From contig DASUJH010000025.1 in assembly GCA_036279355.1 (NCBI GenBank), forward strand, positions 17,856 to 81,855: DNA of 64,000 nucleotides. Direction: 5' to 3'. A program made the translations under genes and the position numbers. Of the stretch, positions 44,214 through 51,168 are shown piece by piece. The notes under the pieces are model-generated. The model searched no databases and had not been told where the DNA came from. It worked only from the letters and a program-made list of their open reading frames with translations. Numbering within the stretch: the first letter of the stretch is position 1; the number at the start of each line of letters is the position of its first letter. This stretch comes from Gemmatimonadales bacterium (GTDB lineage: Bacteria; Gemmatimonadota; Gemmatimonadetes; Gemmatimonadales; GWC2-71-9).

Positions 44214-45539
44214 ATGTCCGTTTCCTCCGCCGCCCTGCGTAAGGTCTCGCGCCGGCTCATTCCGTTCCTCTTCCTGCTTTACCTGCTCAACTACCTCGAC
44301 CGGGTGAACGTCGGCTTCGCGGCGCTCGAGATGAATCGTGACCTCGGGTTCAGCGCGTCGGTGTACGGGTTCGGCGCCGGCGTCTTCTTTCTCGGCTACT
44401 GTCTGTTCGAGGTGCCGAGCAACCTCATCCTGCTCAAGGTGGGTGCGCGCATCTGGATCGCGCGGATCATGGTGTCGTGGGGGTTGGTCGCCTCGGCGAT
44501 GCTCTTCGTGCGAAGCCCGGCAAGCTTCTACGGACTCCGCTTTCTGCTCGGGCTCGCGGAGGCGGGATTCTTTCCGGGGATCATTCTCTACCTCACGTTC
44601 TGGTATCCCGCGCGCGAGCGGGCGCGTGCCTACGCCTGGTTCCTCGCGGCGATCCCGATTTCCGGCATGATCGGTGGTCCGATCTCGGGGGCGTTGCTTG
44701 GCCTCCACGGCTGGCTCGGGCTTACCGGATGGCAGGTGCTCTTCCTGCTCGAGGGCGTGCCGTCGGTCATCGTCGGCGTGCTCGTGCTGGTTCTCCTGCC
44801 GGACCGCCCGGCGGATGCGCGGTGGCTCGCGCCGGCTGAGCACGCGGCGCTCGACGCGGCGCTGCACGAGGACCGCGCGCGCCACGCCGGCGAACACGAC
44901 GGTGCCCACGCGGCCGGCGCCCACGTCACGAGCCTGCGGCACGCGCTGCGCGATGCCCACGTCTGGTTGCTCGGCCTGGTGTACTTCCTCATGATCGTCG
45001 GCCTGTACGCCTTCGGCCTCTGGCTGCCGCAGCTCCTCAAGAGCGCCTCGGGACTCGGAGACTTTGCGGTGGGGCTGCTCTCGGCCGTGCCCTACGCGGT
45101 CGCGGCGGCGGGCATGGTGCTGGTCGGCGTGCGCTCCGACCGCGCCGGCGAGCGGCATCGGCACGTGGCGCTGCCGGCACTTGTGGGTGCCGCCGGTTTC
45201 CTTGCGGCCGCTGCGCTCCACCACCCCGTCCCCCTCATCGCCGCGCTCTCGCTCGTGGCGCTCGGAGTGCTCGGCGCACTGGGGCCCTTCTGGGCACTAC
45301 CGACCGCATTCCTCGAGAAGCGGGCGGCGGCCGGTGGCATCGCGCTCATCAACTCGATGGGCGCGCTCGGTGGATTCGTGGGTCCCTATCTGCTCGGCGT
45401 GGTGAAGGATCGCACGGGGAGTTTCGCGGGGGGACTCGTCGTGACCGCGCTCATGCTGGTGGCCGCGGCGGTCGTGGTGCTCTCGCTCCGGAGGCCGGTC
45501 ACTCGCACGGAGCGGCGGCCGGGCTGGACAGGCGCCTGA
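44214..45539 (+). CDS. MFS transporter, anion:cation symporter type
   Basis: About 441 residues, twelve helices. TM1 ends LLNYLDRVNVGFAALEM, the signature of the anion:cation symporter subfamily (tartrate, galactarate, phthalate and similar acids). Also typical are FEVPSNLILLKVGARIWIAR and RFLLGLAEAGFFPGIILYLT. The substrate is presumably an organic anion but is unknown. No Shine-Dalgarno is seen; a GTG four codons upstream stands six bases after a CATATT box, so a leaderless start at 44202 is possible. Confidence 0.9.
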   Translation: MSVSSAALRKVSRRLIPFLFLLYLLNYLDRVNVGFAALEMNRDLGFSASVYGFGAGVFFLGYCLFEVPSNLILLKVGARIWIARIMVSWGLVASAMLFVRSPASFYGLRFLLGLAEAGFFPGIILYLTFWYPARERARAYAWFLAAIPISGMIGGPISGALLGLHGWLGLTGWQVLFLLEGVPSVIVGVLVLVLLPDRPADARWLAPAEHAALDAALHEDRARHAGEHDGAHAAGAHVTSLRHALRDAHVWLLGLVYFLMIVGLYAFGLWLPQLLKSASGLGDFAVGLLSAVPYAVAAAGMVLVGVRSDRAGERHRHVALPALVGAAGFLAAAALHHPVPLIAALSLVALGVLGALGPFWALPTAFLEKRAAAGGIALINSMGALGGFVGPYLLGVVKDRTGSFAGGLVVTALMLVAAAVVVLSLRRPVTRTERRPGWTGA

Positions 45540-45560
45540 GCAGGCGACAGAATATTTCGC

Positions 45561-46010
45561 ATGCCACCAATCACAACGGCCACGGTGTGCGACCCGCGAG
45601 TCGACGCCTGCATTGCCCGTTCGGCCGAGTTCGCGCGGCCGATTCTCACCCACCTGCGCGAGGTGGTGCACGCGCGGGGCGAGCAGGCGATGGGCCAGTT
45701 CGGCCGGATCACGCGCATGGCCGACCTGCCGCCACAGCGGGTGCTCGAGGGTTACGGCAAGCAGGCACTGCGGCTTCACGAAGCCGGAATCGGATCACCG
45801 GCGCGATCAAAGCCCCGAGCGGCAAAGCCGCCCGCCATGCCCGCTGACGTGAGGCGCGCGCTCGCGCAGAGCGCGAAGGCCCGTGCCACCTATGATGCGC
45901 TGAGCCGGAGCGGTCGCCGTGAGTACGTCGACTGGATCAGCGAGGCCAGGCCGCCTGACCGCGCGACCACCGGTCCCGCTCAGCGCAGATCGTCCCGCAG
46001 CATCGAGTAG
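45561..46010 (+). CDS. YdeI/DUF1801-family protein with in-frame internal deletion
   Basis: 149 residues. The N-terminus (DPRVDACIARSAEFARPILT then HLREVVHA) and the C-terminal part (EQAMGQFGRITRMADLPPQR, then SGRREYVDWI) both match YdeI-type proteins. The 45 or so residues that normally lie between them, including the conserved ETxKW region, are absent and the frame is kept. The result is probably non-functional, or a different fold. The last 30 residues run past the usual end into the opposite-strand GNAT gene. The deletion leaves no visible scar. Confidence 0.65.
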   Translation: MPPITTATVCDPRVDACIARSAEFARPILTHLREVVHARGEQAMGQFGRITRMADLPPQRVLEGYGKQALRLHEAGIGSPARSKPRAAKPPAMPADVRRALAQSAKARATYDALSRSGRREYVDWISEARPPDRATTGPAQRRSSRSIE

Positions 46011-46582
46011 TAGACCACATCTTCCAGCTCGCCGTCCTTCGGCGACGGCTGCCGCACCTCCCGCTCCCGTCCCATCCCGATGCGCTCGAGCACGCGGCCC
46101 GACGCCGGATTGCGCGCGAGGTGGTGCGCGTGGATCCGGGCAAGGTCGAGCACCGCAAACCCGTGGCGCACCACGGCGGCCGCGGCTTCGGTGGCGTAGC
46201 CCCGGTTCCAGTACTCGACGCCGATCCAGTACCCCAGCTCGGCCTCCATCCGCTCCCGCTCGATGTCCTTGAGACCGATGCCGCCGATGAGCCGCAGGTC
46301 TTCGAGCACCCGGACGGCGAGATGCAGCCCGGTGCCATGCGCATGCTCCGCCGCCGCGAACGCGAAATAACCATAGGCGTGCGCGGGCTCGTACGGGTGC
46401 GGAATGGACAGCGTGGTGTCGAAGATCTCGCGCGCGCCGGCGAGCCGCACGATGTCGGGCACGTCCGATTCGGTATATGGGCCGAGCAAGAGGCGCGCGG
46501 TGCGCAGCACCGGCACGACGATCGGCACCGCCGGAGCGCCGCTCTCGGTGCTGCCAACCCGATTGGCCGCGGCATCGCTCAC
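45980..46582 (-). CDS. GNAT-family N-acetyltransferase (RimJ/RimL type)
   Basis: 200 residues. RTARLLLGPYTESDVPDIVR at the N-terminus and AELGYWIGVEYWNRGYATEA, with the acetyl-CoA-binding loop near residue 130, mark the RimJ-like group, which acetylates protein N-termini or small amines. A C-terminal PSPKDGELEDVVYYSML fits. The GTG start overlaps the alkyltransferase-like gene stop as GTGA. It is the last gene of the nine-gene cluster. Confidence 0.87.
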   Translation of the reverse strand: MSDAAANRVGSTESGAPAVPIVVPVLRTARLLLGPYTESDVPDIVRLAGAREIFDTTLSIPHPYEPAHAYGYFAFAAAEHAHGTGLHLAVRVLEDLRLIGGIGLKDIERERMEAELGYWIGVEYWNRGYATEAAAAVVRHGFAVLDLARIHAHHLARNPASGRVLERIGMGREREVRQPSPKDGELEDVVYYSMLRDDLR

Positions 46583-46902
46583 TGCCGCGGGCGCCACTGC
46601 ACGCGCTCGAGCCGCACCCGCCCGCGGCCGTCGAACTGCACCCCCTCGCGCTCGAGCAGCATGCGCTGCGTGAGCGCGGCGCCGGGCATGGCGCGGCAGC
46701 TCACCTCGCCGCGAGCGTTGATGACCCGATGCCACGGCACCGTCGTCGCGCGGCTCAGCGCGTGCATCGCGTATCCCACCTGCCGCGCGTGCCCCGGGAG
46801 GCGCGCCAGCGCCGCGACCTGGCCGTAGGTTGCGACGCGCCCGCGCGGGATTCGTCGCACGATCGCGTAGATCCTTGCATACGCCCCGGTGACGCGCGCC
46901 AT
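46579..46902 (-). CDS. Alkyltransferase-like protein (ATL), active-site Cys replaced by Trp
   Basis: 107 residues, the C-terminal DNA-binding domain of MGMT: IYAIVRRIPRGRVATYGQVA, ARLPGHARQVGYAMHAL, then PWHRVINARGEVS. MGMT has PCHRV; here Trp replaces the alkyl-accepting Cys, as in ATL proteins that bind O6-alkylguanine and hand it to nucleotide excision repair. GGAGGAG stands about nine bases before the ATG. It overlaps the GNAT gene and follows a DUF3052 gene. Confidence 0.88.
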   Translation of the reverse strand: MARVTGAYARIYAIVRRIPRGRVATYGQVAALARLPGHARQVGYAMHALSRATTVPWHRVINARGEVSCRAMPGAALTQRMLLEREGVQFDGRGRVRLERVQWRPRQ

Positions 46903-46918
46903 CGCAACGACTCCTCCG

Positions 46919-47338
46919 TCAGCGATCCCTGAGCCGCCGCACGAACTTGAGGCCCGACCACCGCTCATCGACCGCGCAGACCTTCACGTCCACGAGGCCC
47001 AGCGCCAAGCCCGCCGCGCGCACGACGTTTTCCGTGAGATCCGACTCACGCGGCGAGCCCGATGCAGCACTCCGCTTGGGCCACGAAATCCAGAGCGCGC
47101 CATCGCGCGCGAGCGCGGCCGCCAGCCGGGGCAGCCCGGCGTCGAGCGCGGCACGCTGCTCGAAGAACGCATGGATGAGACGTGCGTCGCGTCCGAGCCT
47201 CGCCACGAGCGTGGCGTCGGCGGGGAGCGGCGCGAGCAATGCGGCGTAGCCGGGCGGCGCGCCGACGGCGATGACGCGCATGCCGGGCTTGATGCCGAGC
47301 TTTTCGGCGAGTGTGCGCCGGGAGTAGCCCGCGGCCAC
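46919..47338 (-). CDS. DUF3052 family protein
   Basis: 139 residues: AAGYSRRTLAEKLGIKPGMR, AVGAPPGYAALLAPLPAD, ALWISWPKRSA and VDVKVCAVDERWSGLKFVRR are the family's conserved blocks. Function is unknown; the fold is a small Rossmann-like domain. The GTG start is supported by a GCAGG upstream. It lies between the flavin oxidoreductase and the ATL gene in the same cluster. Confidence 0.82.
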   Translation of the reverse strand: MAAGYSRRTLAEKLGIKPGMRVIAVGAPPGYAALLAPLPADATLVARLGRDARLIHAFFEQRAALDAGLPRLAAALARDGALWISWPKRSAASGSPRESDLTENVVRAAGLALGLVDVKVCAVDERWSGLKFVRRLRDR

Positions 47339-47408
47339 GAACCTGCCCCTGTCCGGTGACGCCCAACAACATGCCACCGGCGCGCCCGTGCACAAGGGCG
47401 GCCGCGCG

Positions 47409-48338
47409 TTACTCCGCAGCCTGCTCCATCCGCCCGATCGGCAAATCGGCGCGGTTCAACTCCGTGTTGATCGCCACCGCGGCCTGGGCACCTTCCGCCG
47501 CCGCCACGACGACGAGCTGCGCGTCCTTCGACGCGTCGCCCGCCACGTAGAGCCCGCGCGTGCCGGTGCGCTCGCCCTTCTTCGTCGCGACGGCGCCCTT
47601 GTCGTCGAGCGGCGCACCGAGCTTCAGCGCGAGCACCGAGGCCTGGTGCTGGCCGGCGTCGAAGAAGAGCGCGCGGCGGGGGAGCGGCCTGCCGCGGTCG
47701 AAGCAGATTACCTCGAGCTGGCCATCGTGCCCCTCGAGCCGGACCACCCGCTCCTCGCGCAGGCCGACGCCGGCGCTTGCGAGCGCGCCGCGTGCGTCGC
47801 CGTCGAGCCGCGCGGGCCCATCGGAGCACCAGACCACGTCGGCGGACCACTGCGTAAGTGCGAGCGCCAGACCGGCAGTGGCGGGGTCCGCACCGTAGGC
47901 CGCGATCGGCTGGTCGCGGTGTTCCCAGCCGTCGCAGTAGGGACAGTGGTGCACGCTGTTACCGTACAGCGCGTCGATGCCCTCGAGCGCCGGGATCTCG
48001 TCCACCACACCGGTGGCGATGAGCAACGTCCGGCCGCGGCAGCGCTCGCTGTCCGCAAGCTCAACCTCGAACCCGCCCTCGATCCGATGCGCATCGCGGA
48101 CCTCGACGGTGCGCGGCTCGACATCCGGATAGCGCGCGAGCTCGGCGCGCGCCGAGTTGAGGAAGTCGGCGGGCGGCATGCCGTCGCGTGTGAGATAGCC
48201 ATGGATGGCGCGGGCGCGGCGGTTGCGCGGACGTCCCGCATCGCACAGGAGCACGCGGCGCCGGCAGCGGCCCAGCACCAGCGCCGCGCTCAACCCCGCG
48301 GGCCCGCCTCCGACGACAATGCAGTCGTACGCACTCAC
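47409..48338 (-). CDS. Thioredoxin-reductase-like FAD/NAD(P) oxidoreductase
   Basis: 309 residues. An FAD-binding GGGPAGLSAALVLGRC motif at the N-terminus, the redox pair CPYCDG near residue 134, and GLYVAGDASKDAQLVVVAAA near the C-terminus show the thioredoxin-reductase fold. The NADPH-binding GxGxxA motif in the middle is degenerate (AAYGADPATAG), so the electron donor is uncertain. The GTG start overlaps the SRPBCC stop as GTGA. It probably feeds electrons to a small thiol protein, but none is adjacent. Confidence 0.87.
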   Translation of the reverse strand: MSAYDCIVVGGGPAGLSAALVLGRCRRRVLLCDAGRPRNRRARAIHGYLTRDGMPPADFLNSARAELARYPDVEPRTVEVRDAHRIEGGFEVELADSERCRGRTLLIATGVVDEIPALEGIDALYGNSVHHCPYCDGWEHRDQPIAAYGADPATAGLALALTQWSADVVWCSDGPARLDGDARGALASAGVGLREERVVRLEGHDGQLEVICFDRGRPLPRRALFFDAGQHQASVLALKLGAPLDDKGAVATKKGERTGTRGLYVAGDASKDAQLVVVAAAEGAQAAVAINTELNRADLPIGRMEQAAE

Positions 48339-49105
48339 GCGCCCGCGCGGGAGAAGTCTGCCGACTCGAGCACCTGCTTGAGCCGCCGCAGATCATCCTC
48401 GACCTGCTGCTCGGGCTCCTCGCCGAAGAGGGTCGCCACCGCGGCGCCGAGCCGGCCCGCGGGCGGCTCGTAGCTCAGCACCACGCGCACCTCGGTGCCG
48501 CGGCCGCCGAGTGCCGGTGTGAAGTGCACCGAGCCGGCGTTCGGCACGTCGGCACCCGGCAGCGAGCGCCATGCAATCAGCTCGCCCGGGATTTCGTTGT
48601 GGATTTCGGCGTCCCATTCGACGCGGGTACCGCCGGGCGCCTTCGCGACCCAGTGCGAGCGGCCCCCGCCGCGCATCGTCACCGACTCCAGATGCTCCAT
48701 GAACCGCGGCAGATTCTCCAGGTTGCGCCAGAACCGGTACACCTCGTCCGGCGGACGATCGATGACGACGCGACGCTCGACCTTGATGCCCTCGCCTCCC
48801 GCCACGCTCGCGACGGGGCTCGCCACCTGTTCCCGCCGCGCGGAGTTCCGGCCCAGCGCCCGGTTCACACCCGAGCGGCCGGTGAGCGCGCGCAGGATGA
48901 GGCCGCCGCCCATCGGCAGCAACCATCCCCGCCACCGGCGCCGCCGGAGCCCGGCGACGACAAACGCCGCACCGACGGCGGCGGAGATCCACCGTTCGGT
49001 GCTGCCAACGTTGACCGGCCCCTCACCCCGCGCGCGATGCGGCAGCAGGTGGCGCCAGTCGGCGCCGATGACGTTGTCGCGCACGCTGTCGATGATCGAT
49101 GACAT
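48335..49105 (-). CDS. DUF2892-SRPBCC membrane protein (cyclase/dehydrase family)
   Basis: 256 residues. An N-terminal hydrophobic hairpin (VGSTERWISAAVGAAFVVAG, then WLLPMGGGLILRALTG) matches DUF2892. It is followed by a SRPBCC/START-like domain (VIDRPPDEVYRFWRNLENLP then RFMEHLESVT, and GRGTEVRVVLSYEPP). It probably binds a hydrophobic ligand at the inner membrane. Such fusions recur in stress clusters with alcohol dehydrogenases. GGAGAG precedes the ATG. Confidence 0.83.
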   Translation of the reverse strand: MSSIIDSVRDNVIGADWRHLLPHRARGEGPVNVGSTERWISAAVGAAFVVAGLRRRRWRGWLLPMGGGLILRALTGRSGVNRALGRNSARREQVASPVASVAGGEGIKVERRVVIDRPPDEVYRFWRNLENLPRFMEHLESVTMRGGGRSHWVAKAPGGTRVEWDAEIHNEIPGELIAWRSLPGADVPNAGSVHFTPALGGRGTEVRVVLSYEPPAGRLGAAVATLFGEEPEQQVEDDLRRLKQVLESADFSRAGA

Positions 49106-49108
49106 GGT

Positions 49109-49396
49109 TTACTCTCCGTCTGGTGACCCGACCGCGGACAGGAGCGCGTCGAGCACGCCGCACCGCCGGGCCCGCAGCACCGCCGCGCGCGTCACCGGCT
49201 CTCCGAAATCGAGGATGACGCGCTGGCGGTCGTCGAGGATCGTGCGCGACACCGGCCGGCCCAGCACCTGGTTGACCCGCCGGCGCTCGGCTTCGTCGCG
49301 CATACGAAGCTGCAGCGCCTGGACCTTGTCGACAACCTTCTCCCAGAGGTGGGGCGCACGCTCGGGAGGCTCCGGCGCTGCCGTATCCGCGCTCAT
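49109..49396 (-). CDS. Small protein of unknown function in stress cluster
   Basis: 95 residues, mostly helical and charged (WEKVVDKVQALQLRMRDEAE), with a tail VILDFGEPVTRAAVLRARRC. The ATG overlaps the upstream dehydrogenase stop as ATGA, and its own stop is three bases before the SRPBCC start. No family is recognised. Overlaps on both sides make it a real member of the operon. Confidence 0.6.
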   Translation of the reverse strand: MSADTAAPEPPERAPHLWEKVVDKVQALQLRMRDEAERRRVNQVLGRPVSRTILDDRQRVILDFGEPVTRAAVLRARRCGVLDALLSAVGSPDGE

Positions 49397-49884
49397 GCCG
49401 CGGGGCGCAACTCCACCTTGATCCATCCGTCGGCCCGGGAGTCGAACGCCTCGTACGCGTCGACGGCCGTGGCCAGCGCCTCCTGTTGGGTCAGCACCGT
49501 GGAGGGATCGAATACGCCGCCCTGCACCAGCTCGAGCAGGTTCGGGATGTAGCGGCGATGATTGCAGTTCCCCGCTGGGCGAAGTACCCCCTCGCGGCAG
49601 TACGCGCAGTAGCCGCAGGCGGTGGTGGACGCGATGACGACGCGGTCGCCGGGGCGAAGGTTGCGCACGTCCGCGCCGACCTCTTCCACCACACCGACGC
49701 CCTCGTGTCCGAGCACCGTCCCCGGCTCCATGCCGGGGAGCGTGCCGCGGATCATGTGCAGGTCGGTGCCGCAGATGGCGCTCGCGGTGATCCGCACGAT
49801 GGCGTCGGTCGGCGCCTCGATCGTGGGGTCGGTGACGTCGTCCAGCCGGATGTCGCCCACGCCGTGAAATACGACCGCCTTCAC
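49393..49884 (-). CDS. Zinc alcohol dehydrogenase with in-frame deletion of the nucleotide-binding core
   Basis: 163 residues where family members have about 385. The N-terminal catalytic domain is present (KAVVFHGVGDIRLDDVTDPT; catalytic-zinc CGTDLH; GHEGVGVVEEVG; CGYCAYC of the structural zinc lobe). The sequence then jumps straight into the C-terminal end (GNCNHRRYIPNLLELVQGGV, LTQQEALATAVDAYEAF, GWIKVEL). The whole Rossmann fold, some 200 residues, and half of the structural-zinc cysteines are missing with the frame kept. It cannot bind NAD(P) and is probably inactive. The GTG overlaps the previous stop as GTGA. Confidence 0.75.
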   Translation of the reverse strand: MKAVVFHGVGDIRLDDVTDPTIEAPTDAIVRITASAICGTDLHMIRGTLPGMEPGTVLGHEGVGVVEEVGADVRNLRPGDRVVIASTTACGYCAYCREGVLRPAGNCNHRRYIPNLLELVQGGVFDPSTVLTQQEALATAVDAYEAFDSRADGWIKVELRPAA

Positions 49885-50168
49885 TGCCCGTGCTCCCGGC
49901 GGTCGGTCTCGCGTCGCGCGGCGCGCCGGCGTTCCGGCCGGGCGTCGCCCGTCACCGCCCCCGACTCTTCCATCTCGGTCACTTTCTGCTCCACCTGCTC
50001 GGGGTCGTCCTCCATGAGGTGCCGGCCCATCGTGTCGGCGTTCCGGGGATTGTCGAGCTCGAGCTCCCCGCGCGGCGCGTCCGCGCTGTCGCGGGCGGGC
50101 TTCTCGGCAAACTCCCTGCGCTCGTGCTCGTCCATCGTAGCGAATTCCCGGCTCGTATTCTTGGCCAT
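49881..50168 (-). CDS. Small charged protein of unknown function
   Basis: 95 residues, very hydrophilic (REFATMDEHERREFAEKPAR; RHLMEDDPEQVEQKVTEMEE), with no Cys and no hydrophobic core. This resembles small hydrophilin-like stress proteins, but no family is certain. AAAGGA precedes the ATG. It is the second gene of the cluster; its stop overlaps the dehydrogenase start. Confidence 0.55.
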   Translation of the reverse strand: MAKNTSREFATMDEHERREFAEKPARDSADAPRGELELDNPRNADTMGRHLMEDDPEQVEQKVTEMEESGAVTGDARPERRRAARRETDRREHGQ

Positions 50169-50217
50169 GCTGCAATCATCCTTTCGTCATCGTGCGGTGC
50201 GCTCGGCACACGCCGCT

Positions 50218-50787
50218 TTACATCCGATCGGTACGCCGCCGCCCCGGCCGCGTGGCGTCGCGGCGGTCGTGATCGCTGGTGCCGCCGTACGATTCGGCCG
50301 TGGCCAGCTCCGCGCGGCTCCCCACGTCGGCGCCGTTCTCCGTAAGCAGCACGACCGCCTCGCGCATCCGTCCGCCGGCGCGGACCGTGACCAGCGCGTC
50401 GCCCGCCGAGAAGCGCTCGGCAAAATGCTCGACGTCGGTCTCGGGAAGGTCGAGCGTTTCGAGCACGTCCGCGATGCGGCCTCCGGCGCGGCCCGTCGTG
50501 CCGCCGGCGCGCAGCACCGCGGCGATCATCCCGCCGACCACCACGGGGCCCGCGTCGACCAGCGTCTCCGCCTCGACCCCGACCAGCGAGCCCACGACGC
50601 CGCCCAGGAGCCCGCCGGGCTCGCTCCGTCGGTGCAGCGCGAGCCCGAGCGTGTCGCGCCCGAACCCGGCCGACTGCAACGCGCGCACGCCGCGCTCAGC
50701 GGTTTCGGCATCCGGAACGGCGCCGGCCACCACGCTGCTGCGCCGGTCCGGGCCCCGGGCGTTCGCGTCTGTCGGGGTGGCTGACAT
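50218..50787 (-). CDS. General-stress-protein-like protein with glycine-rich membrane-active segment
   Basis: About 189 residues. An N-terminal ferredoxin-like strand-helix (VVAGAVPDAETAERGVRALQ) resembles the GSP17M/YflT-type domain. A Gly/Val-rich hydrophobic part (LLGGVVGSLVGVEAETLVDA then GPVVVGGMIAAVL) follows, and a second mixed domain (DALVTVRAGGRMREAVVLLT). Such proteins are induced by stress in other bacteria; exact function is unknown. The ATG follows GGGAG. It is the first gene of the cluster reading to 45980. Confidence 0.6.
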   Translation of the reverse strand: MSATPTDANARGPDRRSSVVAGAVPDAETAERGVRALQSAGFGRDTLGLALHRRSEPGGLLGGVVGSLVGVEAETLVDAGPVVVGGMIAAVLRAGGTTGRAGGRIADVLETLDLPETDVEHFAERFSAGDALVTVRAGGRMREAVVLLTENGADVGSRAELATAESYGGTSDHDRRDATRPGRRRTDRM

Positions 50788-51168
50788 CACTCGGTCTCCC
50801 AGAAGCCGGGACGTGAAAGCGGAGCGCCGGAGGGAGCCCTATAGCTCACGCTTTGGCGGCGAACGGCGGTGATGCATCTCACAGCCACACGCCCGCGCGG
50901 TCGGCGCGAGCGCGGGCCGCAAGCATGCTGCTGAGCGAGGTGTGCGGGGCGCTCCGGCGCGTGTTCTCGTCCATGCCTTCGCCCTTGTCGCGCACGAAAA
51001 GCCGCGCGTAGCGGCCGCCGCGATTCTCAGGACCGCGGCACGTAAGCCACGTCACGCCGCGCGGGGGAGCCGATGCACTGAGATGGCGCCGGAATCGGCC
51101 CAGATTGGCGCGACACGGTCGTCCGTGGATCCGCCGCGCCGCCCCACCCACGCGCCAGAGGACAGCCG
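50788..51168. other. 381-base intergenic region between stress cluster and hybrid kinase
   Basis: It holds a CRP-like half-match (see next entry) and a short minus-strand frame (about 50879-51010) reading YARLFVRDKGEGMDENTRR. That resembles the ATP-binding G1 box of a histidine kinase and may be a relic. No tRNA, no clear promoter and no other gene are seen. Confidence 0.5.
50868..50883. promoter_or_regulatory. CRP/FNR-like palindrome GGTGA-N6-TCACA
   Basis: Nine of ten positions match TGTGA-N6-TCACA; the reverse strand reads TGTGAGATGCATCACC. It lies 81 bases upstream of the stress cluster start and about 285 from the hybrid kinase start. It resembles the perfect site at 26536, also next to a hybrid kinase gene. 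Confidence 0.45.
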
